Shown here piece by piece: positions 5,354-10,500 of a DNA stretch of 10,500 nucleotides (its first letter is position 1; every line of letters begins with the position of its first letter). Under the pieces are notes generated by a model. That model had not been told where the DNA came from, made no database searches, and saw only the letters and a program-made list of their open reading frames with translations. Made by a program: the position numbers and the translations under genes. The DNA comes from Porphyromonadaceae bacterium UBA3318. GTDB lineage: Bacteria; Bacteroidota; Bacteroidia; Bacteroidales; Muribaculaceae. The stretch is taken from contig DESI01000092.1 of assembly GCA_002361235.1 (NCBI GenBank), positions 1 to 10,500 of the forward strand. Direction: 5' to 3'.

Positions 5354-7036
5354 TTATTCAGCGTAGTAGTCCACCGGGTCGAGACCCATCATGGGCGACG
5401 AGCTGGTCACGGCGGCAGGCACGGGAGCCTGGAACGCGCTGGCTGTGATCATGATGGGATTGTACATTGATCCCTCGTCGGTGCTGCTCACCATCTTGTA
5501 GTTGGCGGGATCGTTCTCCTGGGTCTTGTCCAGACTGCCGTTGGAAATGTACATCGCACAGCGGTTGATACCTGTGCCGAAGCCGTTGTTGAGCCACTCC
5601 AGAGCCTTGGCATCGCCCACGCGGTAACGGTAGCGCTGGGTGTCGAACCATGTCTGGCTCTCGAAGGCCAGCTCGCGGCGACGCTCCTTCAGCAGCTCCT
5701 CGTAGGTCACGCTGCCAGCCTCAGGCACGCCGGCACGCTGACGCACCATGTTGTAATACTTCATGGCCGTGGCGTCCGAAGTCTGGTCGGCCGCGCCCAT
5801 CACTGCCTCCACGTATGTCAGATAAACGTCGGCCAGACGCATCAGGTAGATGTTGTTGGCGGCATCCTGGTTGATGCCCACCATACCGTCGCAGTCAGCG
5901 CTCTTGCCGATCAAGTATTTCTTGATATGGGCGTTCATCTCTATGCGGCCTTCGATTTCCTCGCCGTCGGCATCGCGGTTGATGAGCTTGTAGGTGTATC
6001 CGCCCTGGGCAGTAGCCAGCTTGGGATAGTAGTCACCCTGTGTCATATATACCCACATGCGGCGCTTGTCGCCGTCCTCGTACATTTTCTGCAACGAGAT
6101 TGTAGGGCCTTTGCCGCCGCCCCATTGCTGGTCGGCTATGAGAGCGCTGCGGCTCCAGGCCACGTTGCGGGCGTTGCCGAAGGAATAACCCTGCACGGCG
6201 CACTGGATGGCCAGGATGGACTCGGGACCGTTGTTGGCCGCAACGTCAAACAGAGTGGAATAGTCTATCTCGGTCAGCGCCTGGGTATTGGCTATCACGT
6301 CCAGGGCGTCGGCGGCGGCCTTCTTGTAGAGGGCGTCGCGGTCCAGGCCGAGGTCGGAGTGCTGAGCCATAGTCACCGCCAACTTGGCGCGCAACGCGCG
6401 GGCCTTGCGCTTGGTCAGACGGTATGCGTCGGTGTCTGTCTCGGGGAGGTTGTCGACTGCAAAGTCCAGGTCCTCCATGGCGAAGCGGTATACGCTTGCC
6501 TGGGTGTTGCGGGGCTTCTCGAAGTTGCCGGCGCCTATGTCGGCGGAGTTATTCTCCACGATAGGCACGTCGCGCCATACCTCGGTCAGCATATAGTACG
6601 CGTATCCGCGGATTCCGCGAGCCTCGGCCACTGCGTGCGTGATGTCGGCATCGGTGATTGTGCCGCCGCACACCGGCGGGATGTCGTTGATCACCGAGTT
6701 GCAGAACAGTATCACGTTGTACAGGCCCTTCCAGCCCTCGTTGATGTAGGGGTTGGTGGGAGTGTATGTACCGAAGTACCACTGGCCCTCCTGGTCGTAG
6801 GTATAGTACAGGTCGCCGTTGATCATGTCCATCTTCCACTGGAAGTTCATGTGGAAATTGGACCATGTCTTGGACGCATAGAGCGTCATGGTGGTGGAGC
6901 GCAGGTTCTCGGGAGTAGTGTAGAACGTCTCCAGCACGGGCTTGTCGGCGGGGTTGACGGTCAGGAAGTCGTCGCACGACGTCAGGAATCCGCCCAGGGC
7001 AAGCGCGGCTACACCGCTCAATATTATATTCTTCAT
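5354..7036 (-). CDS. SusD/RagB family nutrient-binding outer-membrane lipoprotein
   Basis: The protein is 560 residues, normal for the family. Seen: a signal peptide ending in GFLTSC with Cys21, then DDFLTVNPADKP, the usual SusD N-terminus; an internal TPR-like helical region (DADITHAVAEARGIRGYAYY, then KRKARALRAKLAV); and the conserved C-terminal block ERRRELAFESQTWFDTQRYR at about 450-470. Known: SusD proteins sit as a hinged lid over SusC, bind oligo- or polysaccharide on the cell surface and deliver it to the transporter. It starts 21 bp after susC ends, which fits a co-transcribed SusC/SusD pair. The ATG at 7036 is chosen because it yields a compact lipoprotein signal. Nothing looks broken. 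Ligand specificity is not visible; beta-mannan is inferred only from the GH26 gene in the locus. Confidence 0.97.
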   Translation of the reverse strand: MKNIILSGVAALALGGFLTSCDDFLTVNPADKPVLETFYTTPENLRSTTMTLYASKTWSNFHMNFQWKMDMINGDLYYTYDQEGQWYFGTYTPTNPYINEGWKGLYNVILFCNSVINDIPPVCGGTITDADITHAVAEARGIRGYAYYMLTEVWRDVPIVENNSADIGAGNFEKPRNTQASVYRFAMEDLDFAVDNLPETDTDAYRLTKRKARALRAKLAVTMAQHSDLGLDRDALYKKAAADALDVIANTQALTEIDYSTLFDVAANNGPESILAIQCAVQGYSFGNARNVAWSRSALIADQQWGGGKGPTISLQKMYEDGDKRRMWVYMTQGDYYPKLATAQGGYTYKLINRDADGEEIEGRIEMNAHIKKYLIGKSADCDGMVGINQDAANNIYLMRLADVYLTYVEAVMGAADQTSDATAMKYYNMVRQRAGVPEAGSVTYEELLKERRRELAFESQTWFDTQRYRYRVGDAKALEWLNNGFGTGINRCAMYISNGSLDKTQENDPANYKMVSSTDEGSMYNPIMITASAFQAPVPAAVTSSSPMMGLDPVDYYAE

Positions 7037-7057
7037 TTGTGTTGTGCTCGTTTGAGG

Positions 7058-10000
7058 TTAGAAAGTGAGGTTTACACCTACGGTGTAGGTTCGCGGTGTA
7101 GGATAGCGGCCACGGTCGATATTCTGCAGCAGCGAGCTCTGGTTGAAGGCACCGATTTCAGGATCGTAACCCTTGTATTTGGTGAAAGTATATACGTTCT
7201 GGCAGTTGAAGTAAACGCGGGCCTGCTTGATGAATGCCTTGTGCAGCCACTTGTCGGGCAGGTTCCATGCCAGCGAGATGTTCTGGATTCGGAGGTAAGT
7301 GCCATCTTCAATCCAGCGGTCGGACATACGGTTGTTGCCGTTCACGTCCAGGTTGGAGAAGCGGGGCACACCGTTGTGACCCTCCTTGAGGCGTACGTTG
7401 CTGATGGTCTCGGCTGCGTTGGGGTCGATCAGCTCGGTCTGAGCACGGTTCAGCACGCGTGTGCTCTGGTTGTCCCAGATGGAGTTGAGTCCCTCGGTGC
7501 GGAAGCGCGACCAGTTGAGGATGTCGCCGCCGAACTGGCCCTGCAGGCCGATGTTAAGCTCGAAGTCCTTCCATGTGAAGGTGTTGGTCCATCCGTAGGT
7601 CAACAGCGGGTTGGGGTCGCCGATAACCTTCTGGTCCTTGTCGTCTATGACGCCGTCGCCGTTCTGGTCCTTGAACTTGATGTCGCCGACCCAGGCGCCG
7701 GACACCTTGTCGATCTTGTTGGCGTAAGGCACGTTGCCGCCGGTCTGGGTGGCGTGGGCTATGATGTCGGCCTCGTCACGGAACAGGCCCTCGGTCTCGT
7801 AGCCGTAGAACACGCCCATGGGCTGCCCTACCTTGAACATGGTGCAGGTCTGGAACGCTGCATACCAGTCTACGTTGCCGTAGATTACCTGGCTGTCGTC
7901 GTTAAGGGCCACAATCTTGTTCTTGTTGTGCGACAGGGTGATGCCTGAGAACCAGCGGAAGTTCTTGGTGATGACGGGGCGAGCGTTGAACTGCACGTCC
8001 ACACCCACGTTGCGGGTCTGTCCCACGTTGGCGTAAGGAGGAGCTATTGAGCCCCAGCTGTCATCTACCGAGGGACCCATGTAGCTGGGCACGAACACCT
8101 GCATCAGCAGGTCCTTGGTCTGCTTGCGGTATACGTCCACGGTCAGCTCGATGCGGTTGTCAAGAGCCGCGAAATCAAGACCGACGTTGTACTGTTCGGA
8201 TGCCTCCCACTTCAGGTCGGGGTTGGAGAGGTTCTGGGGATAATATGCCGTGCCGTTGGGGGTCAGCATCGTCGCAAGCGCCGAGCCGTAACGGTATGTG
8301 GAGATGTTGGAGTTACCCACCTGACCGTAACCGAGACGCAGCTTCAGGTTGTTGAGCCAGTAAGCCTTCTCCATGAACTTCTCGTTGCTGATGCGCCATG
8401 CCAGTGCCACCGAGGGGAACGTACCCCACTTCTTGTTGGCACCGAACTTGGAGGATCCGTCGCGACGTACCGTAACGGTAGCTAAGTAACGCTGGTCAAA
8501 GGCATAATTTGCACGCGCGAACACGGATGCCGTGGTCTGGGCGTCCTTCCATCCCTGGTTGCTTACAAACTCACCGTCCTCGCCCATCACGAAGATGTCG
8601 TCGGTCAGGAAGTTCTTCTTGATGATAGACGTACCGTTCCATGCGGCGCGCGAAACCTCGAAACCAACCATGGCGGTGATGTCGTGCACGTCCTTGACGG
8701 TCTGATGATAGGTCAGATAGTCCTTCTGCATCCAGTAGAAGTTGTGGTCCTCGCGTTGCATCATCTGGTTGATGTTGTTCTCCACTACACCGAACTTATA
8801 GCGGGGGATGTACGACTTGTTCTGGTTCTGCGAGGCGTCGAAGGCGAACTCCGCGCGGAAGTTGAAGAACTTCAGGAAATCCACGCTGCCGTAGAAGTTA
8901 CCCATCACCTGCTGGCGCAGCAGTTTGTTGTTGGTCTCCAGGGCCAGAGCCACGGGGTTCCAGGTCGATGCGCCGTTCACGGTGTTGGGACCCGCCCAGT
9001 TTCCGTCGAAGTCACGCACAGGCACGGAGGGCATCATGGTCATGGCCTGCATGATCACACCGTCCGAGCCGTCCTGACGGGTAATTGTCTCGTCCGTACG
9101 GGTGTAGGCTAACGAACCGCCGAAGCGCAGCCAGTCGGTCACCTTCTGATCGATGTTGAAACGGGTGTTGAAACGGTTGAAGTCCGAACCGATAATGATA
9201 CCCTGCTGGTCCATCCATCCGGCCGAGAGTGCGTACTGCGTCTTGTCGTTGCCGCCGTCCATTCCGAACTGATAGCTCTGCATGAACGCGGTGCGGTAGA
9301 TCTCGTCCTGCCAGTCCGTTCCGCGGCCCAACAGCGAGATGTCGCTGTAAGTGTCGTCGTAGTTCGTGCCGCTGAGCACGCCCTCGCTAAGAAGCTGGTT
9401 CTGATATGTGGCGTATTCGCGGAGGTTCATCATGTCAAGCTTCTTGGCAACCTGCTGCCAGGCCACGTAAGCGTCGAGGTGTATGTTGGTGCGCCCGGCC
9501 GAACCGCGGCGTGTGGTCACAATCACCACACCGTTGGCACCTGCCGCACCATAGATGGCGCAGGCCGAGGCATCCTTGAGGACGTCGATGCTGACGATGT
9601 CGCTCGGGGCGATGGCTGCCAGCGGGTTGACGGTGGTCTGTCCGTTCGATCCGCCCATCCAGTCGAAACCCTGGATAGTGTTGGAAGTGCTCATGGGCAC
9701 ACCGTCTATAATATAAAGAGGCTCGTTGGATGAGTTGAGCGAGCTGGCGCCTCGGATACGGATGGAGGTCGCGCCGCCGGGGGCACCGGAGTTGGATGTT
9801 ACCTGCACACCGGCCATCTTGCCCTGCAGCATCTGGTCGGCGTTGGTCACTACGGTCTGACGCATCTGGTCCTCGGACAGCGAAGCCACCGAACCGGTCA
9901 CGTCCGAACGCTTCTGCGTACCGTAACCCACTACCACTACCTCGCTCAGTGTAGCGGCGTCTTCCTTAAGACGGATGGTCACGTCGGTCTGCCCTTTAAG

Positions 10001-10267
10001 GTCGTAGGTCTGTGTGGTCATGCCCACATACGACACTACAAGCTGAGACTTGTTGCTCTTTACATTGACTTTGAACTTACCGTCGATGTCTGTAGCCGTC
10101 CCGTTACCGGGCACGCCCTTCTCCATCACGGTGGCGCCTATCACCGGCTCGCCGGTGTCGTCGATGACCGTTCCCTGCACCGCTACCTGCGCCATTGCCG
10201 CACTTGTGGTGCCACAGAGAACCAACGCCACCAACGCGTGTGTCACACGTTTGAAAATCGTTCTCAT
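7058..10267 (-). CDS. SusC/RagA family TonB-linked outer-membrane transporter
   Basis: The protein is 1069 residues, normal for the family. Seen: a Sec signal peptide cleaved after AMA (about residue 26); a CarboxypepD_reg-like domain at about 29-105 (VQGTVIDDTGEPVIGATV); a TonB-box-like segment LSEVVVVGYG (107-116); a plug domain at about 120-257 with IRIRGASSLN, EPLYIIDGV and the ANGVVIVTTRRG end; and a 22-strand type beta barrel to the C-terminus, which ends in the typical YTVGVNLTF. A Ca-binding-like loop DQNGDGVIDDKDQ lies at about 866-880, common in SusC proteins. Known: it imports oligosaccharides through the outer membrane using TonB energy, working with SusD. It has no N-terminal STN domain, so the ECF sigma/anti-sigma mode of control is not expected; a hybrid two-component or SusR-type regulator outside the window is more likely. 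It is the first gene of the operon, with a promoter about 165 bp upstream. Confidence 0.98.
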   Translation of the reverse strand: MRTIFKRVTHALVALVLCGTTSAAMAQVAVQGTVIDDTGEPVIGATVMEKGVPGNGTATDIDGKFKVNVKSNKSQLVVSYVGMTTQTYDLKGQTDVTIRLKEDAATLSEVVVVGYGTQKRSDVTGSVASLSEDQMRQTVVTNADQMLQGKMAGVQVTSNSGAPGGATSIRIRGASSLNSSNEPLYIIDGVPMSTSNTIQGFDWMGGSNGQTTVNPLAAIAPSDIVSIDVLKDASACAIYGAAGANGVVIVTTRRGSAGRTNIHLDAYVAWQQVAKKLDMMNLREYATYQNQLLSEGVLSGTNYDDTYSDISLLGRGTDWQDEIYRTAFMQSYQFGMDGGNDKTQYALSAGWMDQQGIIIGSDFNRFNTRFNIDQKVTDWLRFGGSLAYTRTDETITRQDGSDGVIMQAMTMMPSVPVRDFDGNWAGPNTVNGASTWNPVALALETNNKLLRQQVMGNFYGSVDFLKFFNFRAEFAFDASQNQNKSYIPRYKFGVVENNINQMMQREDHNFYWMQKDYLTYHQTVKDVHDITAMVGFEVSRAAWNGTSIIKKNFLTDDIFVMGEDGEFVSNQGWKDAQTTASVFARANYAFDQRYLATVTVRRDGSSKFGANKKWGTFPSVALAWRISNEKFMEKAYWLNNLKLRLGYGQVGNSNISTYRYGSALATMLTPNGTAYYPQNLSNPDLKWEASEQYNVGLDFAALDNRIELTVDVYRKQTKDLLMQVFVPSYMGPSVDDSWGSIAPPYANVGQTRNVGVDVQFNARPVITKNFRWFSGITLSHNKNKIVALNDDSQVIYGNVDWYAAFQTCTMFKVGQPMGVFYGYETEGLFRDEADIIAHATQTGGNVPYANKIDKVSGAWVGDIKFKDQNGDGVIDDKDQKVIGDPNPLLTYGWTNTFTWKDFELNIGLQGQFGGDILNWSRFRTEGLNSIWDNQSTRVLNRAQTELIDPNAAETISNVRLKEGHNGVPRFSNLDVNGNNRMSDRWIEDGTYLRIQNISLAWNLPDKWLHKAFIKQARVYFNCQNVYTFTKYKGYDPEIGAFNQSSLLQNIDRGRYPTPRTYTVGVNLTF

Positions 10268-10318
10268 TAGGTGATTTAGTTTATTATTGTATTATGTTTC
10301 CAGTTCTGTAGTTGTTGC

Positions 10319-10377
10319 ATATTTACGTTCGTTTCTATCGTCGAAGCGGTCGGGGCACTTCATTCGGCCGTAAATAT
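10319..10377. repeat. 9-bp inverted repeat in the susC leader
   Basis: ATATTTACG at 10319-10327 is the exact reverse complement of CGTAAATAT at 10369-10377. In the leader RNA these could close a stem around a 41-nt loop. The arms are A/T-rich and the loop large, so stability is moderate; it could instead be two half-sites for a protein. Confidence 0.4.
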
Positions 10378-10387
10378 TCTGCGGTCG

Positions 10388-10428
10388 TGAGTTTTTCATC
10401 CGGCTAATGACGCCTTATGAGTTTTTCA
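10388..10428. repeat. 11-bp direct repeat, period 30 bp, next to the susC transcription start
   Basis: TGAGTTTTTCA occurs at 10388-10398 and again at 10418-10428, exactly 30 bp apart, about three helical turns. The flanks differ (CG before the first copy, TAT before the second). The second copy sits at the predicted transcription start. The spacing suits a dimeric DNA-binding regulator, but the location downstream of the -7 box is not where an activator normally binds, so a repressor or an RNA-level role is also possible. Confidence 0.5.
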
Positions 10429-10434
10429 CGGTTG

Positions 10435-10442
10435 CAAAGTTA
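10435..10442 (-). promoter_or_regulatory. Bacteroidetes -7 promoter box for the susC operon
   Basis: On the minus strand the sequence reads TAACTTTG, a full match to the Bacteroidetes sigma-70 (sigma-ABfr) -7 consensus TAnnTTTG, followed by CAACC. No TTTG is seen at the usual -33 spacing of about 19-21 bp, which fits a promoter that needs an activator. Transcription would start near 10428, giving an mRNA leader of about 160 nt before the susC ATG at 10267. Confidence 0.7.
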
Positions 10443-10500
10443 CATACTGCCGTCCGTAATTTATGATACTATTTTGACATTTGTTGTTTAACCTTAATTC
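10443..10500. other. Upstream edge of the susC promoter region
   Basis: AT-rich DNA upstream of the susC -7 box. No ORF is seen, and no clear activator site or divergent promoter could be assigned. The next gene lies outside the window. Confidence 0.4.

Larger units (their letters stand above)
10268..10428 (-). promoter_or_regulatory. Long 5' leader of the susC operon with repeats
   Basis: There is no ORF of note between the predicted start of transcription and the susC ATG. The leader holds an 11-bp direct repeat (10388-10398 and 10418-10428) and a 9-bp inverted repeat (10319-10327 with 10369-10377). No strong Shine-Dalgarno is seen; the last 40 bases before the ATG are A/T-rich, as is usual for translation initiation in Bacteroidetes. 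Leaders of susC genes are known targets of antisense small RNAs in Bacteroides, but none can be shown here. Confidence 0.5.

Noticed and set aside
5927..7948. Plus-strand open frame of 673 codons antisense to susD and susC
   Set aside because: It runs across two well-identified genes and their gap, is rich in Val/Gly/Leu/His without recognisable motifs, and is best explained as a shadow of codon bias.
7058..10267. ECF sigma/anti-sigma regulated SusC
   Set aside because: The N-terminus goes from the signal peptide straight into the CarboxypepD_reg-like domain; there is no STN domain to contact an anti-sigma factor.
1..10500. tRNA, rRNA or CRISPR array
   Set aside because: No cloverleaf-like gene, no rRNA-like stretch and no regularly spaced repeat units were seen on reading the gene-free parts.

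Overview
The window is one end of a polysaccharide utilization locus (PUL) from a member of the Bacteroidetes, most likely a GC-rich gut Bacteroidales (Muribaculaceae-, Alistipes- or Prevotella-like; the sequence alone does not settle the family). The reasons are an adjacent SusC/SusD-type pair, four lipoproteins whose acylated cysteine is followed by acidic or polar residues (the Bacteroidetes surface-export type of signal), and a textbook Bacteroidetes -7 promoter box (TAACTTTG) ahead of the susC-like gene. All five genes lie on the minus strand, so transcription runs from right to left.

Layout in transcription order: a promoter and long leader (about 10442 to 10268), with an 11-bp direct repeat and an inverted repeat; a SusC-like TonB-dependent transporter (10267-7058); a SusD-like glycan-binding lipoprotein (7036-5354); and a 446-residue surface glycan-binding lipoprotein with Ig/IPT domains and a Trp-rich C-terminal domain (5323-3983). 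These three are separated by only about 20-30 bp and look like one operon. Next comes a gene-free stretch of about 390 bp (3594-3982). After it come a 651-residue lipoprotein of six tandem Ig/IPT-like domains plus a C-terminal Trp-rich beta domain (3593-1638) and a GH26 family glycoside hydrolase lipoprotein (1592-150), which probably form a second, short transcription unit. Positions 1-149 are non-coding.

How the genes work together: the GH26 enzyme, probably an endo-beta-1,4-mannanase, would cut a beta-mannan type polysaccharide at the cell surface. The two Ig/IPT lipoproteins and SusD would hold the polymer and its fragments, and SusC/SusD would import the oligosaccharides. No regulator, inner-membrane transporter, or enzyme for trimming side chains or oligosaccharides is in the window, so the locus probably continues beyond it.

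The most unusual feature is in the gene-free stretch. A 34-bp near-perfect inverted repeat (3588-3621 and 3887-3920, one mismatch) brackets about 265 bp of AT-rich, hairpin-rich DNA. Each arm carries a Shine-Dalgarno-like AAGGA and an ATG, and the left-arm ATG is the apparent start of the 651-residue binding protein. This is the geometry of an invertible promoter segment. It suggests that the binding protein plus GH26 part of this PUL could be phase-variable independently of susC/susD. This is inferred from geometry: no recombinase is visible and inversion is not shown.
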